Source: Chroococcopsis sp964623815
Lineage (GTDB): Bacteria > Cyanobacteriota > Cyanobacteriia > Cyanobacteriales > Microcystaceae
Assembly (NCBI GenBank): GCA_964623815.1
Contig: CAZUVR010000009.1
Span: 1-64,000, forward strand
Direction: 5' to 3'
Length of the DNA: 64,000 bases
The stretch's first letter is position 1; every line of letters begins with the position of its first letter. Shown piece by piece: positions 51,654-59,839 of the stretch. The position numbers and the translations under genes were made by a program. The notes under the pieces were generated by a model. That model was not told where the DNA came from, searched no databases, and saw nothing but the letters and a program-made list of their open reading frames with translations.

Positions 51654-51848
51654 TTATTTTTTCTTGCTCGCAGGTGCTAGATTCACAGGTTCTAATTCCG
51701 AAAGATTAAAAGTAACTAATTTATCCCAGTTACCTCCTTCAAATAAAACTGCTACTTTGCCATCGCTGACTCTCTGTACTAAACCCTCAAATTTGTAGTA
51801 AGTATCATCAACGTTAGTAACTCGAACTACTGCACCTGGAAGAATCAT
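51654..51848 (-). CDS. ndhS: NDH-1 complex subunit S (ferredoxin-binding)
   Basis: Stromal/cytoplasmic-side subunit of the photosynthetic NDH-1 complex (64 residues), which takes electrons from reduced ferredoxin for cyclic flow. The SH3-like fold is visible: MILPGAVVRVTNVDDTYYKF, VQRVSDGKVAVLFEGGNWDK and LVTFNLSELEPV, the last with the conserved aromatic and acidic positions. I choose the ATG at 51848, which begins at the conserved MILPG; an upstream TTG at 51872 would add eight residues unlike the family. It is followed by the HAS-barrel gene and preceded by a DUF2839 gene. Confidence 0.92.
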   Translation of the reverse strand: MILPGAVVRVTNVDDTYYKFEGLVQRVSDGKVAVLFEGGNWDKLVTFNLSELEPVNLAPASKKK

Positions 51849-51909
51849 GGGGTAATTACCTAAGCTAAACAATTACTGTTCTCTAGCTTAACATGAAGCC
51901 CCGCCGATC

Positions 51910-52122
51910 CTAGTAACTGTTCCACCAGCCGAAAGCCGGCCCCACAAAGCGAATTATCACCCATATACCGGCTAAAACGCCGATACCTATCCAAGCCCCC
52001 CTAGTGGTAATTTTATAAGCTTGTTCGGCTTGGGTTTTCGTAATCGGCAACCAGGGCAGGATATTTTCTTCCTGTCCGTATTTGTCACCTAAAGCGGATT
52101 TACGTCTTTTAGACTCTCCCAT
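51910..52122 (-). CDS. DUF2839-like small membrane protein
   Basis: Protein of 70 residues. The N-terminus (MGESKRRKSALGDKYG) is basic, a middle segment (LPWLPITKTQAEQAYKITTRG) is amphipathic and a single membrane helix follows (about 43-63, GIGVLAGIWVIIRFVG). I recognise the DUF2839 family, cyanobacterial and without assigned function. It lies 61 bases before the ndhS start on the same strand and may be co-transcribed. Confidence 0.8.
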   Translation of the reverse strand: MGESKRRKSALGDKYGQEENILPWLPITKTQAEQAYKITTRGAWIGIGVLAGIWVIIRFVGPAFGWWNSY

Positions 52123-52274
52123 AAAAATTTCTGTTATTGATTATTAAGTTTTTACACTGATCATAGCTTCTTAAGTATGTGCTTTACTAGATAGTGAAGA
52201 GACATTTTTTGAGTTTGTCGAGATTTTCGCCCTGTATCGATCGCTTTTTCATTCACCCGCGACCCCCATCAATC

Positions 52275-52378
52275 ATGAGTTTTCGTAAAATACGGAATTT
52301 GATTCAGCCATAGTCGCAACGATAGACGAGTTCCCCAGTATCATCGCCACGTTAGAAGAAGAATTAACCAGATACTGA
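52275..52378 (+). other. Possible remnant of a small coding gene
   Basis: Within the 297-base gene-free gap before dapL, positions 52301-52378 read in one frame as DSAIVATIDEFPSIIATLEE and then ELTRY before a stop, a plausible helical C-terminus with normal codon use. The start ATG (52275, peptide MSFRKIRN) is in another frame, so the frame shift near 52290-52300 would be needed to join them. I take it as a broken or chance gene; no family is recognised. Confidence 0.25.
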
Positions 52379-52419
52379 ATAACTTAAAATTAGAGATCAC
52401 GCACAATTCATATAAACTA

Positions 52420-53655
52420 ATGGCCACAATTAACAGTAGTTATTTAAAGTTAAAAGCTGGGTATCTCTTTCCCGAAATCGCCCGGCGTGTTAACGCTTTC
52501 GCGGCGGATAACCCGTCTGCGCCGATCATTCGTTTAGGCATAGGAGATGTCACTGAGCCTTTGCCCCGGGCCTGCCGCGAGGCAATGATTAGAGCGGTAG
52601 AGGATATGGGTGCCAGGGAAAGTTTTAAGGGCTACGGGCCAGAGCAGGGCTATTCCTGGTTAAGGGAAAAAATCGCCGCTCAAGATTTTCAAGCTAGAGG
52701 TTGTGAGATAGAAGCGGATGAGATTTTCATCTCCGACGGCTCTAAATGCGATACGGGCAATATTCTCGACATTTTCGGTGACGATAATACGATCGCCGTT
52801 ACCGATCCGGTTTACCCTGTGTATGTAGATACTAACGTGATGGCCGGACATACGGGAGAAATCAACGATCGCGGCGAGTACGGCGGTTTAGTCTATCTTC
52901 CCATCACGGCGGAGAATAATTTTACCGCCCCAATCCCCGAGGAGAAAGTTGATTTAATCTATCTCTGTTTCCCCAATAACCCCACCGGGGCGACGGCGAC
53001 GAAAGAGCATCTGAGAGCTTGGGTAGATTACGCCCGCGCTCACAGCTCGATTATCTTTTTCGACGCGGCTTATGAGGCGTTCATCACCGATCCGAGTTTA
53101 CCCCATTCTATCTATGAGATCGAAGGGGCTAGGGAATGCGCGATCGAATTCCGGTCTTTCTCGAAAAACGCGGGCTTTACGGGCACCCGTTGCGCCCTCA
53201 CCGTAGTACCGAAATCCTTAAAAGGTAGGGCGGCAGACGGTTCGGAAGTAGCCATACATCCCCTGTGGAACCGTCGTCAATCGACTAAATTTAACGGGGT
53301 TTCCTACATAGTTCAGCGTGGCGCGGAAGCGGTTTACTCTCCAGAGGGACAGGCCCAGGTGAAAGAGTTGGTGAATTTTTATATGGAAAACGCCACTATC
53401 ATCCGCGAGCGATTAACGGTAGCGGGCCTTGAAGTATACGGAGGTGTTAACGCCCCTTATGTGTGGGTGAAAACTCCTCACGGGTTATCGAGCTGGGATT
53501 TCTTCGATAAATTACTCCACACCTGTAACGTGGTGGGTACGCCCGGCTCCGGTTTCGGTGCTGCGGGTGAGGGTTATTTCCGGATTTCGGCGTTTAATAG
53601 TCGTGATAATGTTAATGAAGCGATGAGAAGAATTACCGAGAAGTTTAAAGCTTAA
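52420..53655 (+). CDS. dapL: LL-diaminopimelate aminotransferase
   Basis: PLP enzyme (411 residues) that makes LL-diaminopimelate directly from tetrahydrodipicolinate for lysine and peptidoglycan. It has RLGIGDVTEPLPRA, the cofactor region CFPNNPTGATA, VFFDAAYEAFI-like FFDAAYEAFI and the PLP lysine in RSFSKNAGFTGTRCA. This short route to lysine is typical of cyanobacteria and plants. Length is normal. It is convergent with the cpc operon, whose terminator hairpin follows directly. Confidence 0.96.
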   Translation: MATINSSYLKLKAGYLFPEIARRVNAFAADNPSAPIIRLGIGDVTEPLPRACREAMIRAVEDMGARESFKGYGPEQGYSWLREKIAAQDFQARGCEIEADEIFISDGSKCDTGNILDIFGDDNTIAVTDPVYPVYVDTNVMAGHTGEINDRGEYGGLVYLPITAENNFTAPIPEEKVDLIYLCFPNNPTGATATKEHLRAWVDYARAHSSIIFFDAAYEAFITDPSLPHSIYEIEGARECAIEFRSFSKNAGFTGTRCALTVVPKSLKGRAADGSEVAIHPLWNRRQSTKFNGVSYIVQRGAEAVYSPEGQAQVKELVNFYMENATIIRERLTVAGLEVYGGVNAPYVWVKTPHGLSSWDFFDKLLHTCNVVGTPGSGFGAAGEGYFRISAFNSRDNVNEAMRRITEKFKA

Positions 53656-53660
53656 AAGAT

Positions 53661-53683
53661 AAAGGGTGGTTAACCCACCCTTT
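53661..53683. terminator. Bidirectional intrinsic terminator, dapL/cpc operon
   Basis: A perfect 9-pair stem (AAAGGGTGG / CCACCCTTT) with a 5-base loop sits between the stops of dapL and cpcD, with A/T-rich flanks on both sides. It can end transcription from both directions. Confidence 0.8.
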
Positions 53684-53687
53684 AAGA

Positions 53688-53945
53688 TTACTCGTGATTG
53701 GCTTCAGAGGGTTCTGCGGTGGCAGTTTTAATACTAACGATCGTGCCGCCCATACGAGTGATGCGACGCATTTCTTCATTCATCCGTTTGTAGGGAACAC
53801 GAATGAAGACGCTACCGCTCTGGCGCACCGGATAGCTATTTTTGTCGTTCGTATCGTTCTGTTTTAGTCCGGCTACTTCGTAGATGAAAACGCGGTTGGC
53901 GCTCGGGCTAATATCGGTGCCGGCTATTGCGGATTGACTCAACAT
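53688..53945 (-). CDS. cpcD: Phycocyanin rod-capping linker CpcD
   Basis: Small linker of 85 residues (about 9 kDa) that caps the end of phycocyanin rods. The CpcD fold shows as FIYEVAGLKQNDTNDKNSYP, VFIRVPYKRMNEEMRRI and TRMGGTIVSI. It is the last gene of the operon; the terminator hairpin lies five bases after its stop. Confidence 0.95.
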   Translation of the reverse strand: MLSQSAIAGTDISPSANRVFIYEVAGLKQNDTNDKNSYPVRQSGSVFIRVPYKRMNEEMRRITRMGGTIVSIKTATAEPSEANHE

Positions 53946-54031
53946 ATTTTTGTTCTCCTTAGATTAAACGATCGCAGTAACCAGTTATCGATACTAGGTA
54001 ACGATTCCTGATTACTGACGCTGGTTATTGA

Positions 54032-54910
54032 TTAATTTAAACTAGCCGGGGTAATACTTGCCACTTTTCCGCCGATACGGTTGATCTGTTGCAGTGTATT
54101 ATTGAGTTGCTCGTAAGGTACGATGAGCGCTTTGCTGCTACGGCGCACGCTAGGATAGCCCGGCTTGCTGATAGCGGAGATTTCCACCCGGTAGAGTTTC
54201 CCCACGTTACCGAAGGGCACGCTACCGCCGAGGGCTTTGGTGGGGGTGTTGCCGGATTTGGAGGGGCGATAAGCCCAGCCTTCGTTAGCACCGGAGGGGC
54301 CGACGACGGAGCTGGCGGCGTTTTGCGCTAACTCGGCGGCTAAACGGGAGTTTTTGCCCTCGATCTGAGCGCGATCGCTATTGGCGTAGCCGCGATAGAG
54401 ACGGAACATCCGGGTAAAGCCCACGGTTTTCTGTCCGGGCTGGTTGGTGAAACCGCGATAGTAAGGAACGATATTTTCCCCGAAGTTTTCTGTATATTCT
54501 ACGGAATCGATATAGGAGTCAATATCGGCCTCAAAACCTTTGTTTTCATAAAGGTCGAGGTGATAGATAACTTCCGATTCATCGTATGGGGCGCGGCCTA
54601 AGAGGTGTTTATAGTTTAATTCGATGACGCGGGTTTGAAAATTGCCGTACAGGAATTTCTTTTTATATAATTCGGATTTGGCTACGGCACGCACGAACTC
54701 ACGTACCGAAATCGAGCCGTTACATAGTAAAGACTCGGCGCTTTTGAGGCGTTCCGATTCCATGATGTAATCGTTACCGAGTACTTGACGGTAGACGGCG
54801 CGGATGACGGTTAACGCATCATTTTTGTCCCAGTCGGGACGTAGTTCGATCACGGGGGCATCGCTGAAAGCTGATGTACCCAGGCGTGAGGCGGCTGTGG
54901 TTATGGGCAC
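54032..54910 (-). CDS. cpcC: Phycocyanin rod linker polypeptide CpcC
   Basis: Rod linker of 292 residues. An N-terminal phycobilisome linker domain (about 18-150, starting IELRPDWDKNDALTVIRAVYR) joins hexamers, and a C-terminal CpcD-like domain (about 235-290, KLYRVEISAISK and RSSKALIVPYEQLN) contacts the next one. It follows a shorter paralogue, 28 bases away, from which it differs most in the linking stretch. Two rod linkers of this kind set rod length. Confidence 0.93.
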   Translation of the reverse strand: MPITTAASRLGTSAFSDAPVIELRPDWDKNDALTVIRAVYRQVLGNDYIMESERLKSAESLLCNGSISVREFVRAVAKSELYKKKFLYGNFQTRVIELNYKHLLGRAPYDESEVIYHLDLYENKGFEADIDSYIDSVEYTENFGENIVPYYRGFTNQPGQKTVGFTRMFRLYRGYANSDRAQIEGKNSRLAAELAQNAASSVVGPSGANEGWAYRPSKSGNTPTKALGGSVPFGNVGKLYRVEISAISKPGYPSVRRSSKALIVPYEQLNNTLQQINRIGGKVASITPASLN

Positions 54911-54938
54911 TTTTAGTTCTCCTTACAACAAAAATAGA

Positions 54939-55751
54939 TTATGCTGATACGAGACTGATTACTTGACCACCTTCGCGGTTGATCTGTTGTAATCGGTTCG
55001 ATAACTGTTCGTAGGGTATGAGATACTCGCTAACGCTTCTGCGTACACGAGTAGAGCGATTTCCCCTCGCTCCTTGAATTACTCTCACCCGGTAGAATTT
55101 CCCTCTTTCCCCTCCAGAAATTCCCGCTAAAACTTCCGAGGTTTCGGCGATGTATACGGGAGAGGCGGTATTCTGGGCTACCTCTCTGGTGAGACGGGCA
55201 TTCTTAAGATTGCGATCGCTACTCGCATAGCCCCGGTATACTTGGAACATCCTGCTAAAGCCCACCGTTTTCTGGTTGCGTTGCGTTGCGAAACCGCGAT
55301 AATAGGGTACTATATTATCGCCAAAGTTTTCTGTATATTCGGGGGAATCGATATAGGAGTTGATCTCTGCTTCGTACCCTTCCGCGTTGTACAGGTCGGT
55401 ATGATAGGCAATTTCCGACTGATCGTAGGGAACGCGACCGAGTAGATGTTTGTAATTCAACTCGATAAAGCGATTCTGGGGATTGCTATGGAAGAATTTA
55501 TTCCGATATAAGTCTGATAAAGCCAATGACCTTACCAGATCCTTCACGTTTATTGAGCCGTTACGGAATAAAGATTCGACGCTAGTAAGACGCTCTCTCT
55601 CCATCAGATAATCGTTTCCCATTACCTGACGGTAAGCTGCTCTCAATACCGCTTCCCTGTCCTCAATACTCGCATTGGGGCGTAATTCTACGGGAGATGC
55701 GCTTACAAAGGGTTCATAGCCTAATCGTTGCGCTGCCGTTAAACTGGTCAT
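54939..55751 (-). CDS. cpcC: Phycocyanin rod linker polypeptide CpcC (shorter paralogue)
   Basis: Rod linker of 270 residues: linker domain (about 19-155, starting VELRPNASIEDREAVLRAAYRQ) and a C-terminal CpcD-like domain (KFYRVRVIQGARG, SEYLIPYEQLSNRL). It is the first linker after cpcA, separated by 111 bases that hold a long hairpin. The paralogue downstream shares its plan. Which copy is proximal to the core cannot be told from sequence. Confidence 0.93.
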   Translation of the reverse strand: MTSLTAAQRLGYEPFVSASPVELRPNASIEDREAVLRAAYRQVMGNDYLMERERLTSVESLFRNGSINVKDLVRSLALSDLYRNKFFHSNPQNRFIELNYKHLLGRVPYDQSEIAYHTDLYNAEGYEAEINSYIDSPEYTENFGDNIVPYYRGFATQRNQKTVGFSRMFQVYRGYASSDRNLKNARLTREVAQNTASPVYIAETSEVLAGISGGERGKFYRVRVIQGARGNRSTRVRRSVSEYLIPYEQLSNRLQQINREGGQVISLVSA

Positions 55752-55782
55752 TGTTTTTCTCCTTGATGTGTAGATATAGCAA

Positions 55783-55841
55783 GGCCTGGAAAACAGATGA
55801 TTGTCAACCCAGTTGCTAACAACCTCCTGCCTTTCCAGGCC
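55783..55841 (-). promoter_or_regulatory. Intercistronic hairpin between cpcA and the linker genes
   Basis: A perfect 10-pair stem (GGCCTGGAAA at 55832-55841 on the minus strand and TTTCCAGGCC at 55783-55792) encloses about 39 bases, which hold a smaller hairpin (GTTG-CTAA-CAAC, 55812-55823). It lies between cpcA and the first linker gene, where many cpc operons have structures that stabilise a cpcBA-only transcript or lower read-through. No U-tract follows, so processing or partial termination is the likely effect. Confidence 0.65.
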
Positions 55842-55862
55842 ATCAGCAGATGCGCGGTTATT

Positions 55863-56351
55863 CTAGCTCAGAGCATTGATAGCGTAATCAATGTAGGAGT
55901 TAGCTTCTACAGCGGGATCTCCAGATAGACCATGATTAGCTTTGATATACTTGAGAGCTTCTACGTACCAGCTAGGAGATAATTCAAAGGTACGGTTGAT
56001 TTCGTCGATACCGGCAATGAGGTACTCATCCATAGGGCCAGTTCCACCAGCTACTAAGCAGTAAGTAACCATGCGGAGGTAGTAACCGATGTCACGAGCG
56101 CATTTATCTTTACCGCGTTGGTCAGCAGCGTAGTTAGCCCCTTGCATTTGGGTGGTGTAGGGGAATTTGTTGTAAACTGCTTGAGCTGCACCTTGAATTA
56201 ATTGAGAAGATTTTTCGGTTAAGGCTTTAGCAGCTTGTAAGCTAGCGCTAGCTTGACGGAAACGACCAAACGCTGTTTGGATTTCGGTGCTGCTTAAGAA
56301 ACGTCCTTGAGAATCAGCAGCGGCTACGGCTTCGGTTAAAGGTGTTTTCAT
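55863..56351 (-). CDS. cpcA: Phycocyanin alpha subunit
   Basis: Light-harvesting biliprotein of 162 residues. The single phycocyanobilin is attached to C84 in KDKCARDIGYYLR. Start is the ATG at 56351 (MKTPLTEAVAAADSQGRF), which gives the standard length; an in-frame TTG six codons upstream overlaps the ribosome site (GGGAGAT) and is unlikely. It follows cpcB by 65 bases and shares its message. Composition and codon use are those of a highly expressed gene. Confidence 0.97.
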   Translation of the reverse strand: MKTPLTEAVAAADSQGRFLSSTEIQTAFGRFRQASASLQAAKALTEKSSQLIQGAAQAVYNKFPYTTQMQGANYAADQRGKDKCARDIGYYLRMVTYCLVAGGTGPMDEYLIAGIDEINRTFELSPSWYVEALKYIKANHGLSGDPAVEANSYIDYAINALS

Positions 56352-56416
56352 TGTTTTGGTATCTCCCAATTATCTTGCAATAAGTTTCCTACAATTCAAA
56401 ATTTAAGTCGTTAGAC

Positions 56417-56935
56417 TTAGGCTACAGCAGCGGCAGCGCGATCGAAGTAGCTAGAGATTTCAGCTACGAGTTGGCTACAGTCACCTTGGGTGATGCCGTT
56501 GCGATCGTTAACGATAGCGATTGCAGCTTCTTTCATTTTTTGTACGCCGGCAGCTACGGAAGCACCAGGAACGCCTAAAGCTACGTAGGTTTCACGAAGG
56601 CCGTTTAAGCAACGATCTTCTAATACGCTAGCGTCGCCAGAGAAAGTAGCATAGGTTACATAGCGCAAGATGATTTCCATGTCGCGTAAGCAAGCAGCCA
56701 TACGACGACTTGTGTAAGCATTTCCGCCGGGTTGGATTAATTGGGGCTGTTCAGCAAACAAGGAACGAGCCGCGTTAGCAACGATAGTGGAAGCGTTGCT
56801 GGTGATGCGGTTTACCGAGTCCATACGTTTGTTGCTTTCAGCAACCATTGCGCTTAAAGCATCTAATTGAGAAGAGGATAAGAACTCTCCGCGTGCATCA
56901 GCTTGGGATACAACCCTGGTGAATGCGTCAAACAT
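56417..56935 (-). CDS. cpcB: Phycocyanin beta subunit
   Basis: Biliprotein of 172 residues with two bilin sites, C82 in RMAACLRDMEI and C153 in QGDCSQLV, and N72 that is methylated in the family. First gene of the cpc operon, with a ribosome site AGGAG 8 bases before ATG. The leader is about 220 bases long from the predicted start of transcription. The gene order cpcB-cpcA-cpcC-cpcC-cpcD is standard, with the lyase genes cpcE/F not in this window. Confidence 0.97.
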   Translation of the reverse strand: MFDAFTRVVSQADARGEFLSSSQLDALSAMVAESNKRMDSVNRITSNASTIVANAARSLFAEQPQLIQPGGNAYTSRRMAACLRDMEIILRYVTYATFSGDASVLEDRCLNGLRETYVALGVPGASVAAGVQKMKEAAIAIVNDRNGITQGDCSQLVAEISSYFDRAAAAVA

Positions 56936-57443
56936 TGGTTAATCTCCTAATTGATAGGTGAGCTTGTTGGTTTATCTAATCGTTTTTTTCCCTTGTGAGG
57001 GATTTTACTGATGATTCCGAGTTTTTTTCTAGGTATCTTTCAGTACTTCCTAGTTTACATTAAGTTTCCTGAAAAATAGTTTCGACTTTCTCATAAATCA
57101 TCTAATAGGGCTAAACAGATTGTTGGGCGAACCTTTTTCTGTTTTCTCATCCCCTCAAGTTACTTTTATACAATGCTATCCGCCCTTTATTTGTTACAAA
57201 TTATTAAGTTTATTGATGTTTTTTTGTAACAATTCTTTTACAGTTCTTCAATCCCTGAACTGGCAAGGATCAAAGCGATTGTCACTGGAATGAAACCCTT
57301 TCCCCGTCTAGGTTACAGGGTATAAAGTCACTAAAAGCAAATAATTTAATAATTTTTTAATAATGTGGCTTAGAGCCAAATATTTCAATGGCTCGGAGTT
57401 TGTTACAATATTTTAAGTAAAAAATCACGTTCTTATTTAGTTC
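56936..57443. other. Divergent region between cpcB and mtnA
   Basis: A gene-free stretch of 508 bases. It carries the cpc leader and promoter (see next entry), a small hairpin CCCT-CACA-AGGG followed by A6 near 56985-57003 in the leader, and A+T-rich DNA towards mtnA in which the mtnA promoter should lie. No RNA gene or small protein was recognised. Confidence 0.6.
57150..57205 (-). promoter_or_regulatory. cpcB: Phycocyanin operon promoter core
   Basis: On the minus strand TTTGTAACAAAT is followed by GCATTGTATAAAAGTAACTT, with TATAAA (57165-57170) as -10. As I recall it, this matches the core of the strong cpc promoter of Synechocystis (TTGTATAAAGTTAACT with TGTAACA upstream). No good -35 is present, as in that promoter. 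The RNA would start near 57158, leaving a leader of about 220 bases before cpcB. Confidence 0.65.
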
Positions 57444-58496
57444 ATGACCTCGCTTTCTAATTCTATTTATCCTGTAGTTTGGGGTGATTGTAAAGTTCGC
57501 TTAATAGATCAAACTCGCCTACCGAATGAGTACGCTTTTGTTGAAATCAGTAACGTGGAAGAGATGGCGGAAGCGATTAAATCGATGATCGTCAGGGGAG
57601 CGCCGGCAATTGGCGTGGCGGCGGCTTACGGTATGGTCTTAGGCGCGATGGCTTATATGGGTGACTCGAAACAGGAGCTATTGGAAAAATTAGCGGTAGT
57701 AGGCGAAACTTTAAGGCAAACCCGGCCGACGGCGGTAAATTTGTTCTGGGCGATCGATAAGATGCTCAAAACCGCTTACGGTAGCCAAGGAGATGTATCC
57801 GCACTACAAGGGGAATTATTAAGGGCGGCGCAGAAAATTCAAGAAGACGATTTGAATACCTGTAAAGCGATCGGGCAGTATGGTTTATCAGTACTACCGC
57901 AAGAACCGGAGAAATTGACGATACTAACTCACTGTAACACCGGGTCATTAGCTACGGCGGGTTACGGCACCGCCCTAGGAGTAATTCGGGCCGCTTTCAG
58001 TGCCGGGAGATTAGCCGGAGTCTATGCCGATGAGACGCGCCCGAGATTACAGGGAGCCAAATTAACCGCCTGGGAGTGCGTACAGGAGGGTATACCCGTT
58101 ACTGTCATCACCGATAGTATGGCCGCCCATTGTATGCAGAAAAAATTGATCCACGCTGTAATCGTCGGGGCCGATAGAATTACGGCTAACGGAGATACCG
58201 CTAACAAAATAGGCACCTATTCTCTAGCGGTGGTTTCTAAAATGCACAAGATACCCTTCTTCGTCGCTGCTCCTCTATCTACCGTTGATTTCTCTCTTTC
58301 AACTGGGTTAGAAATACCGATCGAGGAAAGAGATAGCGCGGAGATATATCAAGTGGGTGACACGAGAATCTGCGCGGAGGGAGCTAACTTTTATAACCCC
58401 GCTTTCGACGTAACTCCAGCGGACTTGATCGCGGCTATCATTACAGAAAAAGGCGCGGTCAAGCCGGAAGAGTTAATCAGTTTAAAAACTTATTAA
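57444..58496 (+). CDS. mtnA: 5-methylthioribose-1-phosphate isomerase
   Basis: Methionine salvage enzyme (350 residues) that turns 5-methylthioribose-1-phosphate into the ribulose form. It has the family's RGAPAIGVAAAYGM, the GHC-type catalytic cysteine region in LTHCNTGSLATAGYGTALG, and VGADRITANGDTANKIGTYSLA, with the catalytic aspartate in GADRI. eIF2B-alpha relatives lack parts of this. It is divergent from the cpc operon and followed by an SLH-type lipoprotein gene 83 bases on. Confidence 0.95.
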   Translation: MTSLSNSIYPVVWGDCKVRLIDQTRLPNEYAFVEISNVEEMAEAIKSMIVRGAPAIGVAAAYGMVLGAMAYMGDSKQELLEKLAVVGETLRQTRPTAVNLFWAIDKMLKTAYGSQGDVSALQGELLRAAQKIQEDDLNTCKAIGQYGLSVLPQEPEKLTILTHCNTGSLATAGYGTALGVIRAAFSAGRLAGVYADETRPRLQGAKLTAWECVQEGIPVTVITDSMAAHCMQKKLIHAVIVGADRITANGDTANKIGTYSLAVVSKMHKIPFFVAAPLSTVDFSLSTGLEIPIEERDSAEIYQVGDTRICAEGANFYNPAFDVTPADLIAAIITEKGAVKPEELISLKTY

Positions 58497-58579
58497 TCCG
58501 ATTGAGAGGGAGGAAAGCCGAATCCGGGCCCCGGAGCTAAAAGGTAAACTGTATATAGAATGAATGTTTATTATTGACC

Positions 58580-59800
58580 GTGTTAAAAAACAAACAAATT
58601 TCTAGGACAGTAAGCGCGATCGTTTTATTAGGAATGTTAACATCTTGTAGTGGTAACGCCTCTTTAGAAAACAAGTTAGCTCCCGATAGTAGTTTAACGG
58701 GCGGGGCTAGTCCGACACCAAGCCCGGAAAATTCCACCGGACTAACCGCCATATTGCCGAATGTTTTTCCTACCAATATCCCCCAATATAACAACTCACA
58801 ATTACTATCTGTAACTCCGGGAATAACCGCTAGCCAGGGTCAAACCCGATGGCAATCTACAGATCCGAGTAACTTGATCGAAAGTTTTTACACGCAAGAA
58901 TTACAGAGTAATAATTGGGAAATAGTCACGCCTTTTAGCGAATCAAATACTAGTATAGTAGCGCGTCGAGATGGGTTAGAACTGACAATAACCATAGCGT
59001 CTACTTCACCGAATACCGAATATACGATCGATTATCGTTCTCTAAGTGCCGATAACCCTTCGCCTTCCCCTACAATTAGCGTTAGCCCCTCACCAACCGC
59101 CACGATAACGGCTAATAATCCTCTTAATTTTACTGACCTAGGGACACTACCTGTAGAATCACAGAAACAGATAGAGAATCTTTCGGCTTTAGGAGTTTTA
59201 TCAGGTAACGGAAATTTATTTGAAGGTAATAAACCCGTTACCCGCCGCGATTTTGCCCGATGGTTAGTATTAGCTAATAATAGCTTGTTCGCTTCTACTC
59301 CTGGGAAACAGATACGTTTAGCGGATAAAAATGCTCAAGCCGCTTTTTCTGATATTCAATCCAGCGATCCGGATTATGTTTATATTCAAGGTTTAGCAGA
59401 AGCCGGTTTAATACCTTCTCCTTTATCGGGGGATAGTAGTGCTTTATTGTTCCGTCCTAACGCCCCACTAACGAGGCAAGATTTAATTAGTTGGAAGGTG
59501 CCTTTAGATATGAGAAAAGCCCTACCGAATGCGAGTATCGATACTATTAAACAAACTTGGGGTTTTCAGGATGCGAGTAAAATCGATGCCAGGGCTTTAA
59601 GAGCTTTTTACGGCGATTTTCAAAACGGAGATTTAGCGAATATACGCCGGGTTTTCGGGTTTACTACCCTGTTTCAGCCGACGCGCCCAGTGACTAGGAC
59701 ACAAGCGGCGCTAGCCCTCTCCTATTTCGGCTATCAAGGAGATGGTATTAACGCGGCTGAGGCTTTACAGGCTTCTAGCAATGGTCAAGTTCAGCAGTAG
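58580..59800 (+). CDS. SLH-domain lipoprotein
   Basis: Exported lipoprotein of about 406 residues. A signal peptide ends in the lipobox LLGMLTSC (anchoring cysteine), followed by a serine/proline-rich linker with repeated PSPSPT-like motifs (about 50-60 and 160-180). The C-terminal 220 residues carry S-layer homology repeats (e.g. NLSALGVLSGNGNLFEGNKP and GLAEAGLIPSPLSGD). Between them is a DUF-like beta domain with the pattern of a cyanobacterial cell-surface protein. I take the GTG at 58580; the TTG two codons before is an alternative. It is probably bound to the cell wall or outer membrane. Confidence 0.8.
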   Translation: MLKNKQISRTVSAIVLLGMLTSCSGNASLENKLAPDSSLTGGASPTPSPENSTGLTAILPNVFPTNIPQYNNSQLLSVTPGITASQGQTRWQSTDPSNLIESFYTQELQSNNWEIVTPFSESNTSIVARRDGLELTITIASTSPNTEYTIDYRSLSADNPSPSPTISVSPSPTATITANNPLNFTDLGTLPVESQKQIENLSALGVLSGNGNLFEGNKPVTRRDFARWLVLANNSLFASTPGKQIRLADKNAQAAFSDIQSSDPDYVYIQGLAEAGLIPSPLSGDSSALLFRPNAPLTRQDLISWKVPLDMRKALPNASIDTIKQTWGFQDASKIDARALRAFYGDFQNGDLANIRRVFGFTTLFQPTRPVTRTQAALALSYFGYQGDGINAAEALQASSNGQVQQ

Positions 59801-59839
59801 GGTAAATTATGAACCACAGAGGCACGGAGGAGATGTGTA

